A stretch of DNA of 64,000 nt. Source: Aquabacterium olei. Lineage in GTDB: Bacteria; Pseudomonadota; Gammaproteobacteria; Burkholderiales; Burkholderiaceae_C. The translations under genes were made by a program, and so were the position numbers. The stretch covers positions 3,782,001 through 3,846,000 of the forward strand of contig NZ_CP029210.1 of the NCBI RefSeq assembly GCF_003100395.1, given 5' to 3'. Positions 8,059 to 16,391 of this stretch are shown piece by piece. Positions within the stretch are counted from its first letter, which is position 1. Each line of letters opens with the position of its first letter. The notes under the pieces are model-generated. The model made no database searches. It worked only from the letters and a program-made list of their open reading frames with translations, and had not been told where the DNA came from.

Positions 8059-9069
8059 ATGAAGCTCTCCCGTCGCCGCATCAGCGCCCTCCTCGCCGGC
8101 CTGGGTCTGGCCGCCTTCAGCCTGGCCGCCCACGCCGAAGGACAGATCCGCATCGCCCAGCAGTTCGGCATCAGCTACCTGCTGCTCCACGTCGTGCAGG
8201 ATCAGAAACTGATCGAGAAGCATGGCAAGGCACAAGGCCTGGCCATCACACCGCAGTGGCTGCAGTTGTCCGGTGGCGCGGCCATCAACGACGCGCTGCT
8301 GTCGGGCTCGATCGACATCGGTGGTGCCGGCATCGGGCCCATGCTGACCCTGTGGGACCGCACCAGGGGCCGCCAGAACGTCCGGGGCGTGGCCTCACTG
8401 GGCAACACCCCGTACTACCTGATCAGCACCAACCCGAACGTGCGCACCGTGGCCGACCTCACCGAGAAGGACCGCGTCGCGTTGCCGGCGGTGGGCGTGT
8501 CGGTGCAGTCGCGCTACCTGCAACTTGCGGCGGCCAAACGCTGGGGCGATGGCGGTTTCAACAGGCTGGACAAGTTCACCGTGACCTTGCCGCACCCTGA
8601 AGCGGTCGCCGCCATCGTCCGCGGGGGCACCGAGGTCAATGCGCACTTCGCCACCCCGCCATTCCAGGAGCAGGAACTGGCGGCCAACCCCAAGGCGCGC
8701 GTCATCCTCAACTCGTATGACGTGCTGGGCGGCCCTTCGTCGCCCAATGCGCTGTACGCCACCGAGGCCTTCCGCAAGCAGAACCCCAAGACCTATCGCG
8801 CCTTCGTGCAGGCCCTGGCCGACGCATCGAAGCTGATCGCACAACAGCCGGAGCTGGCGGCCGACATCTACCTGCGCGTGAACAACGCCAGGCTGGACCG
8901 CGAGCTGCTGCTCAAGATCCTTCGCAGCCCGGAGGTGCAGTTCTCGCTGACCCCGCAAAACACCTTCGTGCTGGCCGACTTCATGGCCCGCGTGGGCGCC
9001 ATCCGCAACCGGCCTGCGTCGGTGCAGGACTATTTCTTCGCCGACGCGCACCTGCGCGGCGGCAGCTGA
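8059..9069 (+). CDS. ABC transporter substrate-binding protein, sulfonate/nitrate/taurine type
   Basis: A 336-residue periplasmic binding protein. I use ATG 8059 because it gives a compact signal peptide (MKLSRRR then a hydrophobic stretch ending AAHAEG); an in-frame ATG at 8008 would place 17 unlikely residues before it. The mature protein has the family pattern: strand QIRIAQQFG, GGAAINDALLSGSIDIGGAG in the first lobe, and PYYLISTNP at the hinge. It would present an alkylsulfonate-like anion to the ABC proteins encoded next. It is 89 bases after the dioxygenase. Confidence 0.87.
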   Translation: MKLSRRRISALLAGLGLAAFSLAAHAEGQIRIAQQFGISYLLLHVVQDQKLIEKHGKAQGLAITPQWLQLSGGAAINDALLSGSIDIGGAGIGPMLTLWDRTRGRQNVRGVASLGNTPYYLISTNPNVRTVADLTEKDRVALPAVGVSVQSRYLQLAAAKRWGDGGFNRLDKFTVTLPHPEAVAAIVRGGTEVNAHFATPPFQEQELAANPKARVILNSYDVLGGPSSPNALYATEAFRKQNPKTYRAFVQALADASKLIAQQPELAADIYLRVNNARLDRELLLKILRSPEVQFSLTPQNTFVLADFMARVGAIRNRPASVQDYFFADAHLRGGS

Positions 9070-9081
9070 CCGGAGGCCGAC

Positions 9082-9927
9082 ATGAGCCCCATCCCCCATT
9101 CCCCGCTGTTGCAGGTCGATGGCGTGAGCCTGGTCTACCGCACCGCGGTGCAGGAAGTGCGCGCCACGCACCAGGTGAGCTTCGACGTGCACGAGGCCGA
9201 TCGCTTTGTGCTGCTGGGCGCCTCGGGCTGCGGCAAGTCGACGCTGCTCAAGGCGATTGCCGGCTTCATCGAACCCGCCGAAGGCGAGATTCGGCTGGAC
9301 GGCCAGGCCGTGCAGGGCCCGGGGCCCGATCGCATCGTGGTGTTCCAGGAGTTCGACCAGCTGCCGCCGTGGAAGACGGTGCGCGAGAACGTGATGTTTC
9401 CGCTGCTGGCCTCGGGGCGCCTGCGCCGCCGTGAGGCCCGCGAGCGCGCCGACGCTTACCTGGAGAAAGTGGGGCTGAGCCGCTTTGCCGATGCCCACCC
9501 GCACACCCTGTCGGGCGGCATGAAGCAGCGCGTGGCGATTGCCCGGGCCCTGGCCATGCAGCCGCGCGTGCTGTTGATGGACGAGCCGTTTGCCGCGCTG
9601 GACGCCCTGACACGGCGCCGCATGCATGAAGAGCTGCTGGCCCTGTGGGACGAGGTGCGCTTCACACTGGTGTTCGTCACCCATTCCATCGAAGAGGCCC
9701 TGGTGGTGGGCAACCGCATCGGGCTGCTGTCCCCGCACCCGGGGCGCGTGCGGGCCGAGCTCAACAGCCAGGGCTGGACACTGGACCGCCAGGGCGAGGC
9801 CGGCTTTCAGGCGGCGGTGCAGCGCATCCACCGCCTGCTGTTCGAAGACACCGGACAGGCGCCCACCGGGGTGGACACCACCCCGCGCGCCCCCGTGATC
9901 GCCCTGCCCGAGAGGAGGCACGCATGA
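9082..9927 (+). CDS. ABC transporter ATP-binding protein, SsuB/TauB type
   Basis: A 281-residue cytoplasmic ATPase. Walker A is GASGCGKST near residue 48, the Q-loop is in VVFQEFDQLPPW (typical of nitrate/sulfonate ATPases), the signature LSGGMKQRVAIARAL, Walker B VLLMDEPFAALD, switch His FVTHSIEEAL. It begins 12 bases after the binding protein and its stop overlaps the permease start by four bases (ATGA), showing one operon with translational coupling. Confidence 0.9.
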   Translation: MSPIPHSPLLQVDGVSLVYRTAVQEVRATHQVSFDVHEADRFVLLGASGCGKSTLLKAIAGFIEPAEGEIRLDGQAVQGPGPDRIVVFQEFDQLPPWKTVRENVMFPLLASGRLRRREARERADAYLEKVGLSRFADAHPHTLSGGMKQRVAIARALAMQPRVLLMDEPFAALDALTRRRMHEELLALWDEVRFTLVFVTHSIEEALVVGNRIGLLSPHPGRVRAELNSQGWTLDRQGEAGFQAAVQRIHRLLFEDTGQAPTGVDTTPRAPVIALPERRHA

Positions 9928-10817
9928 GCACCACCACCTTGCCTGCGTCCCGCCCGGCGCCGCCGTGGCGGCCCGAGTACGAACGCGAACTGGCTCCGCT
10001 GAGCCACGTGCAGCCGGCCCGCGCCCTGCCCTGGACCACACGCTGGCGCGCCCACCCGGCCGCACGGCAGGCGCTGATCCTGCTGGTGCTTGCAGCCGTG
10101 TGGGAGGCCGCCGCCCGCTGGCAGCAGAACGAGCTGCTGCTGCCCCCCTTCACGGCCACGTTGCGGGCGCTGGCCGAAGGGCTGGCTTCCGGCGAACTGT
10201 TCGTGAAGACAGCTGTCTCGCTGAGCACGCTGCTGGAGGGCTACGCGCTGGGGGTGCTGGCCGCGTTCGGGTTCACGGCACTCGCCACGGCGTCACGCTG
10301 GGGCCGCGACCTGCTCGGCACGCTCACCGCCATGTTCAACCCGCTGCCCGCCATCGCGCTGCTGCCGCTGGCCCTGCTGTGGTTCGGCCTGGGCAAGGCC
10401 AGCCTGCTGTTCGTGCTGGTGCACGCGGTGCTGTGGGCGGTGGCGCTCAATACGCTGGCAGGTTTTCAGGCGGTGCCCGAAACGCTGCGCATGGCGGGCC
10501 GCAACTACGGGCTCAAGGGCGTGCCCTATGTCGTGCAGATCCTGCTGCCGGCAGCGCTGCCATCGGTGCTGTCGGGCCTGAAGATCGGCTGGGCCTTTGC
10601 GTGGCGCACGCTGATCGCCGCAGAGCTGGTGTTCGGCGCGACCTCGGGCCAGGGCGGCCTGGGCTGGTACATCTACCAGAACCGCAACGAGCTCTACACA
10701 GACCGCGTGTTTGCGGGCCTGATGCTGGTGATCCTGATCGGGCTGGCCGTCGAGGGCCTGGTGTTTCAGACCCTCGAGCGGCTCACGGTGCGGCGCTGGG
10801 GTCAGCAGCGGGGATGA
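9924..10817 (+). CDS. ABC transporter permease, SsuC/TauC type
   Basis: A 297-residue membrane protein with about six helices after an unusually long ~45-residue hydrophilic N terminus containing several Pro and Arg. The EAA loop is near residues 180-200 (VPETLRMAGRNYGLKG). Start ATG 9924 overlaps the ATPase stop. It completes the sulfonate/nitrate-type importer. Its last 35 bases overlap the 3' end of the convergent rlmN-type gene. Confidence 0.88.
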   Translation: MSTTTLPASRPAPPWRPEYERELAPLSHVQPARALPWTTRWRAHPAARQALILLVLAAVWEAAARWQQNELLLPPFTATLRALAEGLASGELFVKTAVSLSTLLEGYALGVLAAFGFTALATASRWGRDLLGTLTAMFNPLPAIALLPLALLWFGLGKASLLFVLVHAVLWAVALNTLAGFQAVPETLRMAGRNYGLKGVPYVVQILLPAALPSVLSGLKIGWAFAWRTLIAAELVFGATSGQGGLGWYIYQNRNELYTDRVFAGLMLVILIGLAVEGLVFQTLERLTVRRWGQQRG

Positions 10818-11856
10818 CGTCGGCGCGACGCAGATGCAGCGCCACACGCTGCGCCTTGGGCAGGGCGGCGCGCGCCCGCAGCTGGCCGCAGCCGCCGTCC
10901 ACATCCTGCCCGGCCGAATGCCGCAGTTTGGTCAGCACGCCGGCGCGGTGCAGCGTGCGGGCGATCTCCGCGGCCTTCTCCCACGCCGGCCGCTGGTAGG
11001 GCAGCTCGGGCACGGCGTTGTACGGGATCAGGTTCATCAACGCGTACTTGCCCTTGAGCAGGCGCACGATGCCCTCGATCTCGTCGGGGCCGTCGTTGAT
11101 GCCCTCCAGCAGCGTCCACTGGTACTGGATCGGGTAGCCGGTGGCGCGTGCGTACGCCTCACCCAGCTCGACGAGCTCGGCCGGGTCCATGCGCGGCGCG
11201 CGCGGCAGCAGTTCGGCGCGCAGCGCGGGCCGGGTCGTGTGCAACGACAGCGCGAGCGCCGGCTTGACGCGGCCGCGCGGCAGGTGCTCGAACACGCGGG
11301 GGTCGCCCACCGTCGAGAACACCAGGTTCTTGTGGCCGATGTTGCCGACCGTGCCCAGCAGGTCGATGGCTTCGAGCACGTTCTCGAGGTTGTGCGAGGG
11401 CTCGCCCATCCCCATGAACACCACCTTCTTGACCACCCGCCGCGTGCGGGCCAGCGCCACCTGCGCCACGATCTCGCCGCTGGTGACCTGGCGCACCAGG
11501 CCTTCCTTGCCGGTCATGCAGAACACGCAGCCCACGGCACAGCCGACCTGGGTCGACACGCACAGGCCGTCGCGCGGCAGCAGCACGCTCTCCACCGTCT
11601 GGCCATCGGCCAGCTCGACCAGCAGACGCGCCGAGCCGTCTTCCCCCGGATGCTCCGATTTCAGGCGGGCCAGGCCCGCCAGTTCGTCGGTGAAAGCAGG
11701 CAGCATGGCGCGCACCGCTTCGGGCAGAAAATCCTCGGGCTTGCGGCGGCCGTGGTCCTGCGGCAGGGCCTGCGCCCACAGGCGCAGCACACGCTGCTCG
11801 TGAAGGGGGCGGGCGCCGTGCTCGCGCAGGCGCTGGCGGAGGGTCTCGATGCGCAT
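10783..11856 (-). CDS. RlmN-family radical SAM rRNA methyltransferase (paralogue)
   Basis: A 357-residue radical-SAM enzyme of the RlmN/Cfr family, which adds a methyl to C2 of adenosine in 23S rRNA (A2503) and some tRNAs. The cluster-binding CxxxCxxC is CAVGCVFC near residue 106. The methyl-carrying Cys is seen near the C terminus in QDVDGGCGQL. The housekeeping rlmN of Burkholderiales usually sits with ndk and ispG; this copy lies among transport genes, so it may be a second RlmN-like enzyme. I therefore leave the symbol blank. It converges on and overlaps the permease by 35 bases. Confidence 0.85.
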   Translation of the reverse strand: MRIETLRQRLREHGARPLHEQRVLRLWAQALPQDHGRRKPEDFLPEAVRAMLPAFTDELAGLARLKSEHPGEDGSARLLVELADGQTVESVLLPRDGLCVSTQVGCAVGCVFCMTGKEGLVRQVTSGEIVAQVALARTRRVVKKVVFMGMGEPSHNLENVLEAIDLLGTVGNIGHKNLVFSTVGDPRVFEHLPRGRVKPALALSLHTTRPALRAELLPRAPRMDPAELVELGEAYARATGYPIQYQWTLLEGINDGPDEIEGIVRLLKGKYALMNLIPYNAVPELPYQRPAWEKAAEIARTLHRAGVLTKLRHSAGQDVDGGCGQLRARAALPKAQRVALHLRRADVIPAADPSAAP

Positions 11857-11924
11857 GGATCAGGGGGAAGGCAGGCCGGCAGTGTAGGCGCTGCGGGCGC
11901 GGGCTGTCATGCGCCGCGCGCGGA

Positions 11925-12743
11925 TCAGCGCCAGAGCATGCCGAGCAGCAGCCAGCCGCCGGTGGCCAGCAGCATCCATGCAAACAGCGTCTTCATGCGC
12001 TGCTCGGGCAGGCGGTGCGCCAGCGCCACGCCGGCCGAGACCGTCAGCATGCCACTGGCCGCGAGCGGCAGGCCCATGTGCCAGTCGACCCGGTGGGCCT
12101 GTGCGTAGCTCCACAGCGCGATGATGGAACTGGGCGCGACCAGCGCCAGCGACAGGCTCTGCGCCACCGTCTGGCGTTGTGCGAACACGCTGGTGAGGAT
12201 GGGCGTGGCCACCAGACCGCCACCGATGCCGAGCAGCCCCATGCTGGAGCCACCCACCATGCCGACCAGCGGGATGTAGCGCTCGGCCACGCGCGGCGCC
12301 GCACGGGCCGCGCCATCGTGCGGCGCGGCATGCCGGTGAGCGCGCAGCTGCCACAGCAGCCGCCACGCCAGCAGCATCAGACAGACGCTGAACACCGTGC
12401 GAAGCAGCGCCGAGGGCAGCCCGATGGCCACCTGCGCCACCAGCCAGGTGGTGGTGGCCGCGCACACGCCGATGGCCAGCGCACGGCGCAGGGGTACCGG
12501 GTACAGCCGGCTGTAGCGCCACCAGCCAATCAGCAGGTTGGGCACCATCATGACCAGGGCGGTGCCCTGTGCGAGCGCCTGGTCCATGCCGTAGCCCAGC
12601 ACCAGCAGCGGGATGGCGATGATGCCGCCGCCAATGCCGAACAGCCCCCCGAAAAAGCCCATGAGGCTGCCGAGCATCAGGGCGGGCACGAAAGCGAGCA
12701 GATCAGCAGGCGACAACATGACCTGCATGATCATTCGCGCCAC
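11925..12743 (-). CDS. TauE/SafE-family sulfite/anion permease
   Basis: A 272-residue inner-membrane protein with about eight helices and the paired glycine-rich repeats of the family: LMGFFGGLFGIGGGIIAIPLL in the first half and MGLLGIGGGLVATP in the second. Members export sulfite or sulfoacetate, or move other anions; close to a TauD-like oxygenase that would release sulfite, a sulfite export role is attractive but inferred. The 5' end is uncertain: GTG 12743 and ATG codons at 12734, 12728 and 12719 are all in frame. It is divergent from a LysR regulator. Confidence 0.83.
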   Translation of the reverse strand: MARMIMQVMLSPADLLAFVPALMLGSLMGFFGGLFGIGGGIIAIPLLVLGYGMDQALAQGTALVMMVPNLLIGWWRYSRLYPVPLRRALAIGVCAATTTWLVAQVAIGLPSALLRTVFSVCLMLLAWRLLWQLRAHRHAAPHDGAARAAPRVAERYIPLVGMVGGSSMGLLGIGGGLVATPILTSVFAQRQTVAQSLSLALVAPSSIIALWSYAQAHRVDWHMGLPLAASGMLTVSAGVALAHRLPEQRMKTLFAWMLLATGGWLLLGMLWR

Positions 12744-12749
12744 CCATCA

Positions 12750-12780
12750 CATCAATGGGCATCCATTCATTTGATTGATG
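12750..12780. promoter_or_regulatory. candidate operator for the LysR-type regulator
   Basis: An inverted repeat, catcaat (12750-12756) and attgatg (12774-12780), separated by 17 bases, lies in the 98-base gap between the divergent tauE-type and lysR-type genes. Size, AT content and location fit a LysR-family recognition site acting on both promoters. Confidence 0.5.
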
Positions 12781-12841
12781 CAAGGAATGCAAGAATGGCG
12801 GCGGTTCACTGCCACCCAAGCTGCTTCTCGACGGAGACCCG

Positions 12842-13771
12842 ATGGTCCATTCCACCCAGGCCGATCTGGCCTTTTTCACCGTGCTGGCCCGCCACCCGAG
12901 TCTGGCGGCCGCCGCGCCCGAACTGGGCCTGTCGGCCCCGGCGGTGAGCCGCCGGCTGGCGGCGCTCGAACAGCGCTTGGGTGTGCGCCTGCTCAACCGC
13001 ACCACGCGGCGACTGAGCCTCACCCCCCAGGGAGAACGCTATCTGGAGGAAGGCGCCCGCCTGCTGCGCGAGATCGAGCAACTGGAGCGCGCCCTGGGCG
13101 CCAGCCGGGATGCGCCCCGGGGCCTGCTGCGCATCAACGCGACCTTCGGTTTCGGGCGCCGGCACCTGGGCCCCGCGGTGTCCGACTTCGTGCGGCTGCA
13201 TCCGGCCGTCGAGGTAATTCTGGAGCTGACCGACCGACCGCTGGACCTCACGGCCCACGCCATGGACATCGGCATCCGCTTTGGCGTGCCGCCGGATGCG
13301 CGGGTGCTGGCGCGGCAGATTGCCGTCAACCGGCGGCTGCTCTGTGCCGCGCCCGCTTACCTGGCGGCGCACGGCACACCGGCTTGCCCGCGCGAGCTCG
13401 CGCGGCACCAGTGCATCGTCATCCGCGAGAACAACGCGGCCTACAACACCTGGCACCTGTCCGACGGGCGCCAGCAGGAAACCGTGAAGGTGCGCGGCGC
13501 CCTGGCCACCAACCATGGCGAGATCGCCGTGGACTGGGGCGTCGCCGGTCACGGCATCCTCTTGCGTTCGGAGTGGGACGTGGCACCCTACCTGCGGTCA
13601 GGGGCCTTGCAGCGCGTGCTGCCCGCGTGGTCCGACCCGTCGGCCGACATCCACGCGATCTACCCGCAGCGCCATCACCTCTCGGCGACCGTGCGGGTGT
13701 TTCTGGACTTTCTGGCAGACCGCTTTGCGGCCTATCGACCCGCTTCGCCGCAGCAGGCCGCAAGCTGGTGA
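12842..13771 (+). CDS. LysR-family transcriptional regulator
   Basis: A 309-residue regulator. Residues 5-65 form the winged helix-turn-helix (DLAFFTVLARHPSLAAAAPELGLSAP, then SRRLAALEQRLGVRLLNRTTR), and residues ~90-295 the periplasmic-binding-like effector domain. The sequence after the HTH (LTPQGERYLEEG...LLRINATFGFGRRHLGP) resembles the DsdC/AaeR-like LysR branch common in Burkholderiales. Divergent from the TauE/SafE-type permease with an inverted repeat in between, so that gene is the likely target. The ligand is unknown. Confidence 0.88.
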   Translation: MVHSTQADLAFFTVLARHPSLAAAAPELGLSAPAVSRRLAALEQRLGVRLLNRTTRRLSLTPQGERYLEEGARLLREIEQLERALGASRDAPRGLLRINATFGFGRRHLGPAVSDFVRLHPAVEVILELTDRPLDLTAHAMDIGIRFGVPPDARVLARQIAVNRRLLCAAPAYLAAHGTPACPRELARHQCIVIRENNAAYNTWHLSDGRQQETVKVRGALATNHGEIAVDWGVAGHGILLRSEWDVAPYLRSGALQRVLPAWSDPSADIHAIYPQRHHLSATVRVFLDFLADRFAAYRPASPQQAASW

Positions 13772-13808
13772 CGCGCCGCGCTGCTCCGCGGTGGGGGCTT
13801 CAGCCGGT

Positions 13809-14066
13809 TCAGTGGCGGCGCGGGGCGGGCGTGTAGTTGCCGCTGCGCTCGATGTGGCGGAAGGTGATCCGGCCCTTGGTCAGGTCGTACGGCGAGAGTT
13901 CGAGCGACACCTTGTCACCCGCCAGGATGCGGATGTGGTGCTTCTTCATCTTGCCGGACGTGTAGGCAACCAGCTGGTGCCCGTTTTCCAGGGTGACGCG
14001 GAAACGAGAGTCGGGCAGGACTTCGTCAACGACGCCGTTCATTTCGATCAGTTCTTCTTTGGCCAT
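13809..14066 (-). CDS. infA: translation initiation factor IF-1 (long, second copy)
   Basis: An 85-residue OB-fold protein: [18 protein letters not shown], then [20 protein letters not shown] and a distinctive ending [14 protein letters not shown]-1 binds the ribosomal A site during initiation. Ordinary IF-1 is 72 residues and lies in the alpha/rpmJ ribosomal operon; many Burkholderiales carry this longer second form standing alone, as here. ATG 14066 is fixed by homology; the open frame upstream is unrelated. The C-terminal ~13-residue extension is rich in Arg/Pro/His. Stand-alone context suggests regulation separate from ribosomal protein genes. Confidence 0.92.
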   Translation of the reverse strand: MAKEELIEMNGVVDEVLPDSRFRVTLENGHQLVAYTSGKMKKHHIRILAGDKVSLELSPYDLTKGRITFRHIERSGNYTPAPRRH

Positions 14067-14283
14067 GAAATGGAACCGGTTGGGTGGCCCGCTCGGATCG
14101 GGCTGCGTCCTCTGGCGCAACCACGCTCCGGCGTGCCGGGTGTCGGGCGGACGGGGGTTCGGATCGGCCCTCGCCCTGGCATGCTCCTCCCGGGCCGATG
14201 CATGGCAACCGAGAAGAAACCTTTGACTGTAGCATGCGGGCCACATGCTCGTCCAGACCTCGTCCGCGGTGGGGGGCGCCGGA

Positions 14284-15504
14284 TCAGCTGCCGGCTTCGA
14301 GCTGCGCGCGGCTGGGCAGCGGCTTGAGCGGCGGGGCGCCGCGGGCCAGGATGACGTGCATCACGCACCCGGGCAGCAGCGCAATGCCGCTGAGTTGCAC
14401 CCGGTGCTCGGCGAGCGTGAAGGTGGCCTCGACCAGGGCGTGGCCGAGCCTGAGGGTTTCACCGGCGCGTCCCGTGACCTGCAGCAAGGCGCGCCCCTGG
14501 GCCGCCATGACGCGGCCCTCCTCCGCCGAGCCGCTGTGGGCGACGACCGCCTGGCTCTGCAGGTTGAACAGGCACACCCGCTGCACACCCGGCTGGCGCA
14601 TCAGGTGGTGCACACACCGTTGCGCCAGCAGGCCGGTGTCGTTGACCACGATGGACTCCGCCCGGGTGGCCTGCGGCGTGGGGTTGGCGACCAGCGCCAG
14701 GGTGCGCAGGGTCAGGCGCTGGGCAGGCGGCACCTTGTCCTGCATCTGGTTCCAGGTGGAGCCCAGGTAGACCCACAGCTGGTCGGCACGGCGCACGGCC
14801 GGCGCCATGCGCGCCGGGATGCCGGTGTCGGCCCGAAACCGGGTGATGTATTTGACGAGGTCGGGCGACGTCTGCCCTGGCATGAAGATGATGGCGCGGC
14901 ACAGCCAGTCACCGCGCCCGCTGCGCACCTCGGTGGCCAGTGCGCTCACGGCTTCCGCCTGCTGCGCCAGGGTCAGCCCGCCCGGCACCAGCATGGCGAC
15001 CAGCTCGGCGCGGCCCATCAGCGCCTGGGCCAGGGCCTGGCGGCTGAGTTCGTCGGCATCGGCGTCGGCACAGAACACGCGCACCCGCCCGCCGTCCTGC
15101 GTGGGGCTGTCCAGAAAGTGAAGCGTGGCGAGCGTGTCGCCAAAGCCCTGCCGACGCACCACCAGGCGCTGCAGCGGCCAGCCCGACGCGCGGGCGATGT
15201 CGAGCAGCCCCCGACGGGCACGCCCCCCGCCCAGGTCGGCGATGACCATGTAGCGCAGCCCGGTCTGGCCCAGTTGCATGCGCAAGGCCTCGGCGGGCTC
15301 GCACGAGACGAACAACTCGCGGGTGTGGCGCCCCACGGGTTCGCCGATGTCGGTCGCCGCCGGCGAACGCGTTGCGGCGTCATGCACCTGGGTGACCACA
15401 TTGGTGTCGGCCCAGAACCGGGCGGCGGCCGAGCCAGTGGCGGGTTCGGAGGGTTCTGCGGACATGGAACGCCAGGGGGACGAGAGCATGTCCGAATGTC
15501 GCAC
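14284..15504 (-). CDS. protein of unknown function, possible Roadblock/LC7-like C terminus
   Basis: A 406-residue soluble protein without signal peptide or membrane segments. I recognise no named family. The middle (~70-280) has alternating strands and helices with repeated Leu/Ala-rich helices; the last ~110 residues ([19 protein letters not shown] onward, two long strands, helix, strand pair) resemble the Roadblock/LC7 fold used in two-domain signalling proteins. That is a fold impression only. GTG 15504 has GGGAAG close upstream; ATG 15489 and 15465 are alternatives. It lies upstream of infA on the same strand, 217 bases away. Confidence 0.6.
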   Translation of the reverse strand: MRHSDMLSSPWRSMSAEPSEPATGSAAARFWADTNVVTQVHDAATRSPAATDIGEPVGRHTRELFVSCEPAEALRMQLGQTGLRYMVIADLGGGRARRGLLDIARASGWPLQRLVVRRQGFGDTLATLHFLDSPTQDGGRVRVFCADADADELSRQALAQALMGRAELVAMLVPGGLTLAQQAEAVSALATEVRSGRGDWLCRAIIFMPGQTSPDLVKYITRFRADTGIPARMAPAVRRADQLWVYLGSTWNQMQDKVPPAQRLTLRTLALVANPTPQATRAESIVVNDTGLLAQRCVHHLMRQPGVQRVCLFNLQSQAVVAHSGSAEEGRVMAAQGRALLQVTGRAGETLRLGHALVEATFTLAEHRVQLSGIALLPGCVMHVILARGAPPLKPLPSRAQLEAGS

Positions 15505-15591
15505 CTTCTTCCCGGCCGCACCATTGGCCGGATGGCTAATTCCGGCTCACTTGCCCTGCCAGACGCCCCCCCTGCAGTGGGGTGTCGGCCC

Positions 15592-15915
15592 TCAGTGGGG
15601 CTTGCGCGGCCCCTTGAACGAGTGCGGGGTGTAGACGTTGCCGTCCTTGTCGACCCCGGGGCGGGCGCGGCGGGCGCGGTTGATCACGTCCTCGGCCGCG
15701 CGTGCGGCCTCGCGGCGGTCGGCACGGCGGCGCCACAGACGCCGCAGGGCGTGCCCGAGATGCCGGGCGCGGTGCAGGCTGCCTCGCCCCACGCGGTCGA
15801 CCCAGAACCGGTCGAACCGGGCGCGCCGTGCGGGGCGCAGGAGCAAGCGCAGCAACAGCACGCCGCACACGAGGGCGACCGCCAACGCAATCCACGACGA
15901 GACACCGGCAACCAT
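15592..15915 (-). CDS. small single-pass membrane protein, unknown function
   Basis: A 107-residue protein with one N-terminal membrane helix (about residues 5-27, SSWIALAVALVCGVLLLRLLL) followed by a very Arg-rich segment and a short tail (DKDGNVYTPHSFKGPRKPH). No family recognised. The basic region after the helix fixes the C terminus in the cytoplasm by the positive-inside rule. It stands between the unknown 406-residue gene and the PstS-like gene, with gaps of 87 and 41 bases, so cotranscription with the sensory module upstream is possible. Confidence 0.55.
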   Translation of the reverse strand: MVAGVSSWIALAVALVCGVLLLRLLLRPARRARFDRFWVDRVGRGSLHRARHLGHALRRLWRRRADRREAARAAEDVINRARRARPGVDKDGNVYTPHSFKGPRKPH

Positions 15916-15956
15916 GTGAGGATGCTAGCGCGAAGCGGGGGCGCTGTGTCGACCGC

Positions 15957-16382
15957 TCACTTGCGCAACACGATGTGGGCGCCGGGCGGCACGTCGGCCT
16001 CGTCCACGTAGGCAATGGCGCCGGGCGTGCGGCTGACCTGGGCGAGCAGCTCGGACAGGGGCCACACGTCGCGCGGCGGCACGCCTTTGCCCACGTAACG
16101 GCGCACCGTCCAGTAGGCGGTGTAGGCGTCCTCGGTCTGGTCGAGGTAATCGGCCAGGAAGCGCTTGCGCAGCATCTGCCCGGATGGGGCGTTCAGCGGG
16201 ACGACGGGCACGCCATCGACCTCGACCATGCGGCCGGTGTAGATGCGCTGGACAGCGGGGACGTCGAGCTTGCGCACCGTGGGGTGGGCAATCACGACCA
16301 CGCCAGCGTGGGCCAGCAAGGCGCCACACAGACCGAAGGCCAGCAGGGCCCGGTGCGCGAGGGTTCTGAGTGAGTGCGACAT
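15957..16382 (-). CDS. small PstS-like periplasmic substrate-binding-domain protein
   Basis: A 141-residue secreted protein with a signal peptide ending ALLAHAG. The mature part, VVVIAHPTVRKLDVPAVQRIYTGRMVEVDG, matches the first lobe of phosphate-binding PBP-like proteins, where a short helix precedes the IFxGK-type motif, and the ending TPGAIAYVDEADVP resembles the G-x-I-G-Y segment. It is about half the length of PstS, so it is a one-lobe or accessory binding protein. It closes a four-gene set (hybrid kinase, HD-GYP regulator, barrel, this gene) with a 9-base gap to the barrel. A role as ligand sensor for the kinase is inference. Confidence 0.75.
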   Translation of the reverse strand: MSHSLRTLAHRALLAFGLCGALLAHAGVVVIAHPTVRKLDVPAVQRIYTGRMVEVDGVPVVPLNAPSGQMLRKRFLADYLDQTEDAYTAYWTVRRYVGKGVPPRDVWPLSELLAQVSRTPGAIAYVDEADVPPGAHIVLRK

Positions 16383-16391
16383 GCGGCCTCC

